In this document: positions 1-11,010 of the stretch, piece after piece | How positions within the stretch are numbered: the stretch's first letter is position 1 | Layout: each line of letters starts with the position of its first letter | Assembly: GCF_963678635.1 (NCBI RefSeq) | Contig: NC_087065.1 | Coordinates: 6,407,209 to 6,471,208, forward strand | Length of the DNA stretch: 64,000 nucleotides | Direction: 5' to 3' | From: Symsagittifera roscoffensis | Taxonomy: Eukaryota; Xenacoelomorpha; Acoela; Convolutidae | Translations under genes and position numbers: made by a program | Notes under the pieces: generated by a model | What the model was told of the DNA's origin: nothing | Database searches by the model: none | The model's input: the letters and a program-made list of their open reading frames with translations, nothing else

Positions 1-23
1 GAATACTTATTAAACGCCAGTTA

Positions 24-565
24 TTTTTCCGACTTTCGGTACGAAAGTAACGGAATATTTGTGCTCGGGGTGGGTTTTTTTTCTTCAGACAAATTTCGAC
101 TTTTTAACTAGCCATTTTTGACGGAATTTTTAATTATAATTCGAAAAGTATTGTTGTCCTGAGCTCAAATTTGAAAAGATATTTTACCTGTGATCATTTT
201 TCGTAAAGTTAAGGGGGTTTAAAGATTGCCATTTTGGCCAATTTGCGACAATTAACGCGCGATATAATTCGCGCTATTAACGCGTAAGCGGAGAGTTAAT
301 CCGTCTTAGAAATCATTCCAAATTAGTTAAAAGAAGCTTATTCGCCATAATTGGTTTGTTACAAGGAGCAAAATTTATCCTTTTGTGCTTTGTATGGCGT
401 GTGGGGGGATGATTTTCATTAAAAATTTCAAATTTTAGAAAAAACAATTTTCGTTTTATTTTTTCTTACATTTAATTTTTTAATGTTATTACTGCTCCAT
501 AAACCTTAATAGGCAGTCGGAACATTCAGGGCTTCGACCTGATACGAGCAGTTTTGTTGTGTTTT
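24..565 (+). repeat. Dispersed repeat family A, copy 1
   Basis: Intronic sequence sharing order and wording with 3755-4260 and, inverted, with 44320-45430. Shared landmarks are an early ACGGAATATTTGTGCTCG block, GATATTTTACCTGTGATCA, CGCTATTAACGCGTAAGCG, and a terminal GGCAGTCGGAACATTCAGGGCTTCG followed by CCTGATACGAGCAG. The last part can fold into a short hairpin (CAGGGC-TTC-GCCCTG in the consensus). No coding capacity was seen. It is probably a non-autonomous DNA element. Confidence 0.6.
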
Positions 566-798
566 TAAATTGAACATCATTCCAGACAAATTTCTGGAAA
601 ATATGTAGTTATGTTTTTTTTCGAAATGTTCTAATTGTTTTTCGACTTAGTGGCTTTTGTTTCATTTTCTGTCTGCTAGCTTGCAATGCTATGTGTGTGT
701 GGTATCGCAAGTTGTGCGAAGCTTCGCTTCGCCTCTGTGTAAAAATTTTAAATCTGCCAAAACATCATAGTGACCCTAAGTTTTACCTTGCTTAACAG

Positions 799-939
799 GT
801 CTTTGACGGACGCCATACTGCAAGAGTTAATTTGACAGTGTCCGTTTTGGATGTTAATGACCACACCCCCCAGTTCACCGAAGATGAGTACTACGCCACT
901 GTCTCGGAAAACGATGACTCATTTCAATACCAGCTGTCT
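799..939 (+). CDS. Cadherin exon 1 of window (linker VLDVNDHTPQF)
   Basis: First recognisable exon of a large cadherin, a single-pass cell-adhesion protein built from ~105-residue calcium-binding repeats. AG lies at 797-798 and GTAAGT at 940. The exon is 47 codons, phase 0 in and 0 out. It holds the end of one repeat (calcium linker VLDVNDHTPQF) and the start of the next (YYATVSEND). All 18 exons in the window join in frame to 972 codons without a stop, which supports the gene model. The N-terminus lies upstream. Long tandem repeats with no visible EGF or laminin-G modules fit the FAT/dachsous/protocadherin group; which member is not decided. Confidence 0.9.
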
Positions 940-1171
940 GTAAGTCATCAATATTATCACGAATAAAGCTATCAAAACATAGTGATTTCAATTATTTAAA
1001 CCTAGTGAAATGTCAAGCTTTTGCTGAGTAAATATCTCGCATTTCAACACGCACTAGTGTTTTCTGTTTCAAAATTTTCGGATTTTGAACTCTTCAAACA
1101 CTCGCTCCTTCTGCCAAGAGAACATACCCCTCGGAAGATTCTGCCATAATGCTTATTCTGTTCTGTTTTAG

Positions 1172-1314
1172 GCATCTGATTCGGATGGATCTGAGCCTAA
1201 TTCCCAATTTAACTATTCCATTGTATCTTCCACTGGAGGGGACTGGTTAATTAACCCTGAAACTGGGTTGATAACCCTGGACACAGCCCTGGACAGAGAA
1301 GCAATTAACGCTGG
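1172..1314 (+). CDS. Cadherin exon 2 (ASDSDG, LDRE motifs)
   Basis: Acceptor TTCTGTTTTAG precedes it. It enters in phase 0 and leaves two bases of a glycine codon (donor GTTTGT). It encodes the middle of a cadherin repeat: ASDSDG corresponds to the AxDxD calcium loop, then TGLITL and LDRE, the standard DRE calcium motif. The donor is non-consensus at positions 3-4, and the same GTTTGT donor recurs at the exon ending at 56154. Confidence 0.88.
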
Positions 1315-1720
1315 GTTTGTCAGCTTTTGAATCATCACCAACCAAAATTGCTGTTTTCTTTTGGATGAAAAAATTCATTGAACATAGAACTGAATGAAAT
1401 GAAAATCAACTCCGCTCTCTTTCTATCTTCACGCCAAAAGCGTTACTTGCTGAAAGTTAATCGGCTAAGCTATAATAAATTTTTTGATAAATCTACTGGT
1501 ATAAAAAATATGACGTAACAAGGTAAAAATTATTATGATGAAAATCTGTCGTAGGACGAAAAATTATTTGCGAATTTGTGTTGCGCATTTTTCGAATTCA
1601 TTTTGAGTCATTCGTTGTTATATCAAAAAAAGGTTATTTATTCAATTTTCTAAGAAGAATTACGAAGACTAACTTCATCTTGCTTGTAGTAATTTTTTAA
1701 ACTGTTTTGTTTTGTCGTAG

Positions 1721-1875
1721 TAACATAACTCTCACAGTTGAAGTGACAGATTTTGGATCTCCTCAAAGGCAGAGCGACTGCCTAGTCATCATCGAAGTCA
1801 CAGACAAGAACGACATAGATCCGGAGTTCAAATCTGACCCATACCAATTCAACATTCTCGAAAATCACGAAAAAG
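1721..1875 (+). CDS. Cadherin exon 3 (DFGSP, TDKNDIDPEF)
   Basis: Acceptor TTTTGTCGTAG. The first base completes the glycine codon left by the previous exon and the last base starts the next glycine (phase 2 to 1). It carries the repeat core DFGSP followed by TDKNDIDPEF, a slightly altered DxNDxxPxF linker, and the start of the next repeat (YQFNILENHEKG). The calcium linker has K in the DxND core (D-K-N-D). Confidence 0.88.
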
Positions 1876-2122
1876 GTCAGGTCATAGAACAGGAAAATTT
1901 TTTTGACTGAGGTTGAAATCTGATATTAGTTGTAATTCTGTATCACGTTCACGATTGTAACAAGTTGAACAAATTGAGCTATATTGTAAAGCTGATCGTA
2001 AAACTAATCTTTAGGGCGTAATCGTTAAATTTATCAGATGCACAAAGTGAATGAATGCCTGTATGAGTACCAGGTGCTGGTGTAAGGGGATCTGGCGGTG
2101 ACGTTATATCCCTTCTAGGCCT

Positions 2123-2138
2123 CCCCCCCCCCCCCCCC
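2123..2138. repeat. Poly-C tract
   Basis: Sixteen C in a row inside the intron between exons 3 and 4. The intron 1876-2283 holds nothing else I recognise. Confidence 0.9.
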
Positions 2139-2283
2139 GCCGTTTATTACTTCTTTTTCACGTTCAGGTCTTCTCTTTGGCACTTTTTTTAACCCCACTT
2201 TACTTGTACACAATGGATTGTGCATCTTTAATACGCTCTGAAACAAATTTCTCCAGCAGGATTGAGATTGCTTTTAATTTCAG

Positions 2284-2408
2284 GAGCTGAGATTGGCCAG
2301 GTCACAGCGACAGACGAAGACTACAGCGAGGAGTTCAACACTGTTGTTTACACCTTAGAATCTGCAAATGACAGATTCGAAATTGTAAAGGAAAGCGGAG
2401 TCATCTAT
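2284..2408 (+). CDS. Cadherin exon 4
   Basis: Acceptor TTTTAATTTCAG and donor GTAAGT. It encodes the first half of a cadherin repeat: GAEIGQVTATDEDY (the AxDxD-like loop is ATDED) and then the FEIVKESGVIY beta strands. It leaves in phase 0 and joins exon 5 as GVIY-LKTD, with the LDxE-type motif reduced to APLDLDLN. The following intron (2409-6904) is one of the long ones. Confidence 0.87.
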
Positions 2409-2704
2409 GTAAGTTAATCTATTGATTTTTCGAAGAAAATTTATCATCTCTTTAGTTTGGAATTGAAGAAGCAAAAAAGAACACTTAGTATAGTAAAAAG
2501 GCGTTGGGAAAAAAATTAAGATCTGAAGATTGATTTTTTACATAATTTTTTGTTTTCCATAAAATGCCTAGAAGACCACAAGTTGCATCAAATAAATAAT
2601 CTTTTGAGTCGATTTGAAGATTCATACAAAAGTTCATAGATTTGTTACGACTTCCGATAATCATTTTGGGCTGATTTTTGTTGATTCATTTCGTGTTTAG
2701 GCAA

Positions 2705-3640
2705 ATTTTAGTTTAATAACTGACCCGTATCCAGTTTCAAGCGTTAATAATCGATTATATTACAGTTTTAGTGCCAGTCTTACTAAAATTGAGAATCAAT
2801 CGATTTTATTCAATTAATAATCGATTATAATCTTTTTTTAAGATCAAATTATAACTAATTATAATCCATTATAATCGATTATAATCGATTATTAATTCGT
2901 CCATTTTTCGATACAATTATAATCAATTATAATTGACAATTTTCCGTTATTTTATTCAAATTTCTATTTTATTAGTTTTGCACAAAAATCTATTATATAG
3001 TCGATTATAATTGCTTATAATCCCTTTTGTTTCTCCATTTTGGCTTCGAAGTAGCATCTAAGTTACTTATAATTTATGTTTTTTGTAAAAGTTGGTTCCT
3101 AAGCAAAATGCCAAAAAAATTTTTAAAAATTTTCCAATCAATTGAAATTTATAAGGTTTGTTTCATTTCTTCCCCATTAGAAATGTTTTGTGATGCATAT
3201 TTTTAGCTTTTTAGCCACCAAAACATCAGCAAATTGATTTACTTTCATGATTGATTCGGAAGATTCATTTTTCATCTACCGCGGTAATTTTTCCACTAAT
3301 ATGAAAAGATCTCTATGAAACTTTTGTTTCGAGGTAAAACATTGTGTTTAAAACTTATTGACACGAAAGCAACAATCCATAAGATATAATTCGAATATAG
3401 TTTTGAATTGACAAAATTTTAGCAAAATAAGAGATTATAATTGATTGTAATTGATTCGAATGGTTTTTTGTAAGAACTATTATCAATTATAATAGATCAT
3501 AAAAGATTATAATCTCTTGGAAAATATCACGATTATAATCAATTATAAATCTTTTAAACACATAATTTTGGTAATTATATATAATCAATTATAATTGTCA
3601 AAAAATCATCATAATAATCGGTTATAATAGATTATTTACG
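2705..3640. repeat. AT-rich cluster of ATTATAATCGATTATAAT-like palindromes
   Basis: About 0.9 kb of intron in which variants of the self-complementary word TATAATCRATTATAA recur many times, at irregular spacing (dense near 2740-3010 and 3430-3640). No reading frame. A few more copies occur near 5640-5720. It may be a degenerate satellite or a low-complexity expansion. Confidence 0.65.
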
Positions 3641-3754
3641 CCTAAACTTGGATGCGGGGAGTGTCTTTGGCAACTTTTTTTGACACGTGGAAGTTATCGT
3701 CGCTCTGAACCTAGAGTTAAAATAGTTTTCAGCTGTATTGTTTTGTACAATTAT

Positions 3755-4260
3755 TGTTCCGATTTTCGAAGAAAACGGAATATTTATGCTCGTTGTGGTT
3801 TTTTGTATTTAGTCAATTTTCACCGATCGAAATAATAATTTTCAGCACAATTTTTTTTTACCCGTTGATGATATCGACTTCCAGAGTTCAAACGTAAAAA
3901 GATATTTTGCCTCCGAGTTTTTTTTGCCAAATTTTTGCCAAGTTCTGGGGGATTGAAAATTGCCAAATTTGCCATGTTCTGGACTAAATTATGCGCGCTT
4001 TGAATAGTTTATTTATAATGCTGATAGAGTAACGCGAATTATTTATGCGTGGCGAATCCTCCAGCACTACAAAATCGTTCCAAATTGAATTAAGGCTAGC
4101 TAATCGGATCGGTTGTATTAATTTCATACGACTCAACATTTTTGTCCAAAATGTATAATTTTTCAAATTTTTTCTTTTCCCAAAAACTCTTCGATATAAA
4201 GTAAGGGGGGACAGTCGGAACATTCAGTGCTTTGTCCTGATATACGAGCAGTCTTGTTGT
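3755..4260 (+). repeat. Dispersed repeat family A, copy 2
   Basis: Diverged second copy of the sequence at 24-565, in the same order: ACGGAATATTTATGCTCG, GATATTTTGCC, CGCGAATTATTTATGCG, and the end block CAGTCGGAACATTCAGTGC with CCTGATATACGAGCAG. Further end-block fragments follow at about 4525 and 4870-4920. The rest of intron 2409-6904 is AT-rich without genes. Confidence 0.55.
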
Positions 4261-5784
4261 GGTTTGAAAATTGCTACTTTGTCCAATTTGGAATAATTAA
4301 CGGCAATTAATTGCGTTTTTATATCACGCGCTAGACGAACATTAAATAATTCGCATTAATGGAGGCCAGCAATGTGGTCCTATCATCACACTACGAAATA
4401 CTTAATCGATCTCTCTGAGTTTTGTTAAGCGAGTGGGATGATCGAAGGAAAGTAAAGTAAAATCATATTTTTTTCCTACTTTTTTGATTTTCTAACAAAA
4501 AACTTTTTTTCGGGCTTTGAGGGCAGTCGGAACACCGAAAGATGCTCGGATTCCGTTCGAAACGTGATAATTGAAAAAATATGTCCAATACATTTCAATC
4601 AAATTATATGAGTTGTACAAAGCGGTGGTCTTTTTAAAAACCTTGTTTAATCCAGGCGAAGTTTCAGACGGACTTCAATAACGAGCTTATTAGGGGATGG
4701 ATTTCTTGATCTGCATGTGGCTCGCTCCAAATTGAATCGTTCCAAATTGAATTGAGGTGGTTGTTTTTTTAACTCCAGACACGACAGAAATTGCAACACT
4801 TATTTTTTGATACTATCAGCCTAAAATCCATAAATTTGCCAATATTTGATTTCCCGAACACTATCGACGGTCATAAAAGAGCAGACGAAGCATTCAAGGC
4901 TTCGCCCTGATACGAGAAGTGTTGCTTCATTACAGAGTTGTAGGAGTGAGGTGTTGGTTGAAAGTACTTTGGTGTAATACGTTTTTTGACAATGCGCCTG
5001 ATCTAGATAACTGCATGGTTTCAATTGCTTCGTTTCTAGGACTAGGAAAACAACATTTTTTTTGTAGTGGTAGATGTTTCCAATTAACGCCTGAAAAAAG
5101 ATTAGCAAGAATGTATAATTACTTTTTTGTATTAATTCAATTGACAAAATGCCTGATCTAATCAGTCACGCCGATTCAGTTGCTTCGTTAATATACGCAA
5201 GTCTTAACTCAAAACCTATGGGAGTTGATTATGGGGGATGCATTGAAGGTGGTGGGGGTAATTTTCATATGCAGATTCTTTGAAATCATTTTTTTTGTTT
5301 TTGCAAAAATATCAAAAAGCAAAGAAAACAAAATTTTACTTTTGCGTTTTCACCAAATTTTTGGAAACAAAAAACACGATTTAATTTCAAAAGACAATTC
5401 ACTTCCATATTTTTCATGCAAATTCCGCTAATGCAAACTATTAGAAAATCATTGATTTGAAAGAATGAGCTTGGTCGTTTTTGATTTTCAGAAATTTTTT
5501 TGTTGGATTTCTGATATTTCAATGGTTTTATAGTTGGTGAATGATCTATAATTAATGCTTGAAAATGTCCATGCCATCGACATGATAACTGAGGCATCTA
5601 CAAAGATGCAAGTACTCTCATGTTAAAGTCCCGTCCATTATCAGTTATAAATATTATGATATTTTCCAAGAGATTGTGATCTCTTATAATCCATTCTAAA
5701 TGATTGTAGATCATACAGAAAAACCCTTATAATTTCTGAGTTTTTCAAAAAAAAAAATGCCGAAACAAAAAATTCTAAATATTA

Positions 5785-6180
5785 ACAAGGATAACCGGTT
5801 ACTATGCTTTTCGAAATTTTTTCAATTAGTTGTTTGATTTTCGAAGACTTTGATTCCAAAAAGGCGCAAAAAAACTCAACGTTAACTAAAATTACTCCAG
5901 TTATTGCAAGCTTTTACGCCATTAAAATAAGACTGCTCGCTCGCTTTTTTCGCTCGAAATAAGACGAAAAATCAAAAATTTCAAACCGGTTTTTCTCGAA
6001 ACTAGAAACAATTTTTGGGAATCACGACTGAAAGAACTTTAATATGATATAGCACTCAACCCAATCCGAGAATTATTTGTGGTACTTGATTTTTCGTGGA
6101 AAACGAAAAGAAAAAAATTAAAAAAAAATAAAATGAACGTGAATACAAAGCTGGTGCCCATTTTCAATGTTTGGAACAAT
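5785..6180 (+). repeat. Dispersed repeat family B, copy 1
   Basis: Non-coding repeat opening with AAGGATAACCGGTTACTATG and closing with GAATACAAAGCTGGTGCCC and TTTTCAATGTTTGGAACAAT. Between these, matching blocks include AAGCTTTTACGCCATTAAAAT, a TTTCTCGA block and an A-rich stretch. Copies 2-4 are at 6226-6880, 20870-21424 and, inverted, 55441-55700. Confidence 0.6.
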
Positions 6181-6225
6181 ATTCATCAAAAAAATAAAAA
6201 TATCTTTAAATAATTTTTAAGTAAA

Positions 6226-6880
6226 CAAGGATAGCCAGTCACTGTCCAAGTAGCACAGAATGTTCCGACTATCGTCTTAAAAAGTATAACATTTTTTTTT
6301 TCAAATTAGGGTCACTTTTTCGGCGTGACATGATAACATGATCTTACCGAAAGCTACACCGTAGGCATTTTTGACATTTTAGTTAAATACGCAAATTAGA
6401 AAACAATTTTTTTTAGAAAAATGACTAGAAAAACAAAACAAATCAACAAAAAATTTCTCACATTTTTTTGCAGTTTTTTAAACCTTTGAAGTTGTTGATT
6501 CCAAAAAAGCCATGAAATACTAAAAACAAACTACTTTCCTTGAGTACAACTAAGTTGTTACGGCTTAAATTCAGCTATTGTAAGCTTTTAAGCCATTAAA
6601 ATTAGCTATTGCAAGCTTGTTTATTCGCTAGAATTAAGAAAAATCAAAAATTTCAAACGTGCTTTTCTCGACACCAGGAAAAAAAATTTTCAAAGTTTTT
6701 AAATGTCATGTTAATTAAGACTAAAAGGGTTTTATTATGAAATATCACTCAACTCCCTCCGATGATTATTGCGTGGAGATTAGCTGATTTTGCGTGGAAA
6801 AAAAAAAGAAAAAAAAAGAAAAAAAATAAAACACCCGAATACAAAGTTCCTCCCCATTTTCAATGGTCGGAATAATAAAC
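6226..6880 (+). repeat. Dispersed repeat family B, copy 2
   Basis: It starts AAGGATAGCCAGTCACTGTC and ends CCATTTTCAATGGTCGGAAT. It ends about 25 bp before the coding part of exon 5 and so supplies most of the sequence upstream of that splice acceptor, including its likely branch region. Confidence 0.6.
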
Positions 6881-6904
6881 ATATTTTCCATTCGCTATTT
6901 GCAG

Positions 6905-7096
6905 CTGAAGACTGACAGTGCTCCATTAGACCTCGACCTCAACCCCCCTTCATACGAGGTCACAGTGGTGGCCTACAATGAGGGTCAGACCACCCAGGGG
7001 TCAAGGGTCAGTGTGCTGATAAACGTGGGTGATGTGAATGATAAGGCGCCAGTCTTCAATGCAAGCTCTTACTCTGTCACTATTCCAGAAAACTTG
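6905..7096 (+). CDS. Cadherin exon 5 (VGDVNDKAPVF)
   Basis: Exactly 64 codons, phase 0 to 0. Acceptor GCTATTTGCAG lies only about 25 bp after the end of a dispersed repeat copy (6226-6880), so that insertion sits almost on the acceptor. It encodes the SYEVTVVAYNEG strand pair, the calcium linker VGDVNDKAPVF and the next repeat start YSVTIPENL. Donor GTGAGA. Confidence 0.9.
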
Positions 7097-8035
7097 GTGA
7101 GATTAAAACTTATCCCCCCCCCTCCTTTTGCAAAAGGGTAGAGATTCGTTGCTAGGTATAAAATTCTGGGGGTGCGTGCAGTGAACCGATGTGCCAGTAA
7201 ATTACCAGATCAGTAATCCGAGTTACATAATATTTACATCAATTGCGAAATTAAAGATTTATAGAATAAATTTTCCCTGAGCTAGAGCAACAATTTAAAA
7301 ACTACGGGGCTCATAGGAAGAGTTTTTTTATTTCATGTTTTGATTCAATTTTTGTTTTGAGGAAAAAGTTTATCATTTTGTAAAAATCTCAGTTATCAGC
7401 TATGTGATTACGTAATTGAATAATGAGTTTTCGGTTTACGGTTACATCGATTTACTGACCTACCACCAAAATTCTGATATGCTTAACCGTTTATTTATTT
7501 CTTTATAGGGGGAAAATTCAGGCTTGGGTAATATTGTATTGCAATAGTATTGCTATTGCAGACATAAAGAAATTATTGCAATACTCAAATCCTTATAATA
7601 AATTATTGCAATATGACCATCAAAAAATATATTATTGGTAAATAGTAATTGCTCTCGGAAAAAAATTATTGTGGAGTGAATTTGAGTTCAAATTAAAGTG
7701 CATACAACTTTTTCATCCCAAGAAGAATGATCCAGGATATTCGTTACTATGTACCCGAGGGGGGATATAGATAAAGAGATCCGTGAGCTTTAAGCTCTTA
7801 TGGCCATCCGCGTGTTAATAAAATTGGAAACTTGTTATCCGTAAAAACGGACGCTCGATCTCAAATTGCGGTGGCTCGGAAGTTTGATCATGATGCTTGA
7901 ATTTGATTGGTTGAAATTAATTTCAGCGAAAAGAACTCTCAGCATTTTCAATGAAAACAGAAGCTAAGGTAACAGTTTTATAATTTGGGCCCTATAACAA
8001 AAAAGACCCGAGGCTCGAATTATTAGTGGCGTGTC
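7097..8035. other. Intron sequence, nothing recognised
   Basis: The intron after exon 5 up to the inverted-repeat segment holds AT-rich DNA with several ATTGCAAT-type words at 7525-7620. I see no gene, RNA gene or clear mobile element here. Confidence 0.5.
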
Positions 8036-8052
8036 ACGGAGCCGAATACCCT

Positions 8053-8170
8053 GATAGCCGAAAAATAAATTTGTTTCCGGATAGCCGAAAAATAAATTCG
8101 ATGCCGGATAGCCAAAAAATACATTCGTTTCCGGATAGCCGAAAAAAAATCATTCCCGGATAGCCGAAAT
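8053..8170 (+). repeat. 27-bp minisatellite, five copies
   Basis: Five copies of a unit beginning GATAGCCGAAAAATAAATT start at 8053, 8080, 8107, 8134 and 8159 (spacing 27, 27, 27, 25). The motif GGATAGCCGAA also occurs inverted at 9981-9996. The array ends where a poly-C hairpin element (8174-8260) begins. Confidence 0.8.
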
Positions 8171-8492
8171 TTTGGATCTACTTAACAATTACCCCCCCCC
8201 CCCCCTGCCCATTTCTTAATGGGGGGGGGAGAGATTCGTTACTAGGTACAAAAGAGATCCTACAAACTTACTTGAAACATTGTTTTCTTATTTAGGGTAC
8301 CCCCTTTCTCTACCCCCCCCCCACACACACACACACACAATCATTCTTCCTAAGTCCCCCCACACACACTAAGTCCGGAACAGGCCAAAACGCCATTTTG
8401 AGAGTTTTTGGGAGTTTTTGGGAAATTTTAACCAAAAAATTGCGTTTTCAGCGCGTGCTCCCCTTGAAAATTATTGAAAATTTTTGGGATTC

Positions 8493-9958
8493 TGGAACCT
8501 CATCTAAACTACATTTTATTATTGGATAAATTAGATATTTTACCACTGTAAAACATTTAATATCAACCAATCATAATCCATCCAACTAACAACCCACTTA
8601 TTTGTAAGTGCTGAAATTACTTGTAATTTCAGCACCAGAGAGATTTGAATTTAACTTAGAAATTAGTTGCCTCTCCAAGAGAACTTCAGCTGTCGCAATA
8701 AGCCAGTATACTCTAGATCTATTGAGCCTAGCAGAGACTAGTTAAACACCTTGAGACTAGTAGATATAAGAGTAAGATTAGGATCGGTATTAGACTAAGA
8801 AGTTGCACGAATCTATCCGGGCGAAAATAAGATAGCGTGACGAGCAGACGGTGTACCCTATCCGAAATTACTCTATGAGTTAACCTCAAGGACTTAACTC
8901 ATCTGGTGCGACCATAAGTCTCGAATAAGACTTTAATAGCTTAGAATTAACCAAATATAGATTAGAAATTAGACAAAACATTTTCAAAATGTTACACGAT
9001 AATAACTTAATTGAAATGTCTCTAAGACTCAATAGATCAGAGCCGCTATTCCGCACAATATTAGAACTACCCGGTATTGGAAAAAGACCTCGGACGAGAG
9101 ACGACATACGACTACATAGAAACTTACCATTTAGTTTCATGGTTGTACGGCAAAAGCCAACACAAACTTTTATAATTAGAATCTTATTAGCAATGAATTT
9201 AGATTTTCCTTTGCAAACATAAAATTTTGAAGTAAATCTTCATGATTAGTTCTGGCGCTAAATAAATTACTAATGTACAATAACGATTGATAAAAAGATC
9301 TCAAGTCGTTTTCTCAACTTCTGCAGTATTATATAAAACATAATTATTTGAAAAATATTTATTGAAAATAAAAATAAAAATTAGTAGCATGACAATAAAT
9401 AGCTAGTAATTATAAATCATCCTGTTGTTCCAGCTTCAGCACCTAAAACATAACAGCAATCATAAGCTAACTAACATCATAAAAAACTAAAACTTTATAT
9501 CAAATAAATTTAAACCATTTTAAACTTAAATTTACTAAATTTTAAACCAGATCATCAAGGTTTATCCTTGGATCTTAATAAACTTTCTATCTCATCAAAT
9601 TTTAATTCTGATCATCAAGGCTTATCCTTGGATCAAAAAGAACACTTTTGTTCTCCCCCACCCACTTATTAAGTGTCTAACGACCTCAAACGTCGATTCA
9701 CTACCCAAACTTTTCAAAAGACCCAGGACTAATGGAAATTTTTAATAACACTAACCATTCAAATTAGGCTAAACAGTGAAGAACTTCGGTTATTCATCCT
9801 TCACTTGAACCCTCCTCTTACCAGACCCAGGATAGATCTTAGACTTAGTAAGTTTAAAAATAGTATCTAACGAACTACTTGCGTTCTAATTATACCTGAA
9901 CCTTGTGGATCGATTTACTATTCTCCAACCCTTGAACACAATCACTACCCCTAAGTAA
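8493..9958 (+). mobile_element. Truncated 5' fragment of the large LTR element family
   Basis: A 409-bp LTR (8493-8901, TGGAACC...AACTCA) is followed two bases later by the same primer-binding site as in the complete element (TGGTGCGACCATAAGTCT). About 1.05 kb of leader then matches the start of the complete element and stops abruptly near ACCCCTAAGTAA. Gag-Pol and the 3' LTR are missing. It differs from the complete copy at many positions, so it comes from a related older insertion, not from a recent rearrangement of it. It keeps the 77-residue ORF, both GATCATCAAGG hairpins and the GTAAGT donor-like site. Confidence 0.9.
8989..9222 (+). CDS. 77-residue leader ORF (fragment copy)
   Basis: ATG to TAA, same length and position after the primer site as the ORF at 25160-25393. 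The two predicted proteins align end to end without gaps. Replacements are mostly conservative (Ile/Leu, Lys/Arg, Tyr/Phe), around the shared core NNLIEMSLRLNRSEP and LLAMNLDF. Function is unknown. The product is basic in the middle, with no signal peptide or membrane helix. In this truncated element it is probably not expressed in its normal context. Confidence 0.55.
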   Translation: MLHDNNLIEMSLRLNRSEPLFRTILELPGIGKRPRTRDDIRLHRNLPFSFMVVRQKPTQTFIIRILLAMNLDFPLQT

Positions 9959-10164
9959 TAAAACCGGAGGTATTTAGTTTCTTCGGCTATCCGGGAATGC
10001 GGCTCCGTGGGTACGCACCGAATTATTGTCGTCTTAATACAAAATTTTCCAAAAGAAAACATTCCACACCCCCTTTCATGTTCATGTTGCTGTTCGAGAG
10101 TGCTTATGTTTGGCATGTTTTCCGGTGTGTTAAACTTTTTTTTCTGTAAAAAATGACTTTTCAG

Positions 10165-10396
10165 GATGTCGACTCAGTTGTTGTTGAACTGCAAGCCACG
10201 GATACTGACCAGAACTCGAATCTGTTTTTCCGACTGGATCCGTCTGTACAAACTAACTCCCTCCAAAGTCCTTTCTCGTTTGAAGCCAACAGACTTGTTC
10301 TCAAATTTGGACTAGATCGAGAGGCGCTTGATGAGTATGTTTTAGACTGTGTAGTTGAAGATTTGAACGCAGACGAGAATGTACAAACGGCTACAG
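10165..10396 (+). CDS. Cadherin exon 6 (QATDTD, LDRE)
   Basis: Acceptor GACTTTTCAG, donor GTTAGC. Phase 0 in, one base out. The longest exon of the set encodes QATDTDQNSN (calcium loop), the FSFEANRLVL strands and GLDREALDEYVL with the DRE motif. It continues without gap into the VTISILDIND linker of the next exon. The preceding intron holds a truncated LTR-element fragment (8493-9958). Confidence 0.9.
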
Positions 10397-10803
10397 GTTA
10401 GCCATTTCAGTTGCTCAAATATAATAATAATACCAATTTTTGGGAAATATCTGTGGTGTGAAACAGATCTGGAAGCAGATACCGTATATATGAAAGCCTA
10501 GTGATTACTTAGAAAAAAATTGAAGCTTCTGCCATTAGAATTTTTCAAACTAATAACTACCGATAGTCAACTCACCTTAAGTCCAGAGTGAACAATCCCC
10601 CTCAATCAAATTACTCGGTTAAAACAATAATAGATTCTAGTTATAATGAGAATTCAGCATTATGCATAACTGACTTACTGCTGAAAATTGTCATTTAATT
10701 TCAGGGTGATTGTTCACGTGTTTGAGTATCAAGTGTTTGTTAGTTGAGTGGTTGTATTATTTAGCCCAAGTGACTTTTAAATTCTCTGTTTTTTGTATTT
10801 CAG
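10397..10803. other. Intron, nothing recognised
   Basis: Short AT-rich intron between exons 6 and 7. No repeat, RNA gene or reading frame of interest was seen. Confidence 0.5.
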
Positions 10804-11010
10804 CCCGAGTGACGATTTCGATTTTGGATATCAACGACAATGCGCCCGAGCTGACCTCCCCCACCGAGCTGGCCATTTCGGAGATCAGACCCCCCAATAC
10901 ACTTGAACCATTCACAGTCTTCGAGGGGAGGGATAGGGACTTAGGATTGAACGGTCAAATCTTATTCTCATTGGCTGAAGATAGTTCTCAGTTCAGAGTT
11001 GATGCAGATG
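10804..11010 (+). CDS. Cadherin exon 7 (ILDINDNAPEL)
   Basis: Acceptor TTTTGTATTTCAG. Two bases complete an alanine codon, and one base is left at the donor GTACGA. It contains the canonical calcium linker ILDINDNAPEL, a new repeat with AISEIRPPN, the acidic loop GRDRDLG and SQFRVDAD. ATG-to-stop reading of this region runs through the donor into intron; the splice-phase model stops at 11010. Confidence 0.89.

Larger units (their letters stand above)
8036..10010. other. Segment bounded by ~27-bp inverted repeats
   Basis: The left end reads CACGGAGCCGAATACCC followed by TGATAGCCGAA. The reverse complement of 9981-10010 reads CACGGAGCCGCATTCCC followed by GGATAGCCGAA. The repeats enclose the minisatellite, a poly-C hairpin element and the truncated LTR fragment. 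This could be an inverted-repeat transposon later invaded by the retroelement. No target duplication was found. Confidence 0.45.

Noticed and set aside
4821-5161. Overlapping 80-108 codon ORFs as genes
   Set aside because: They lie in intronic repeat sequence, overlap on opposite strands, lack domains and are biased by T-rich DNA.
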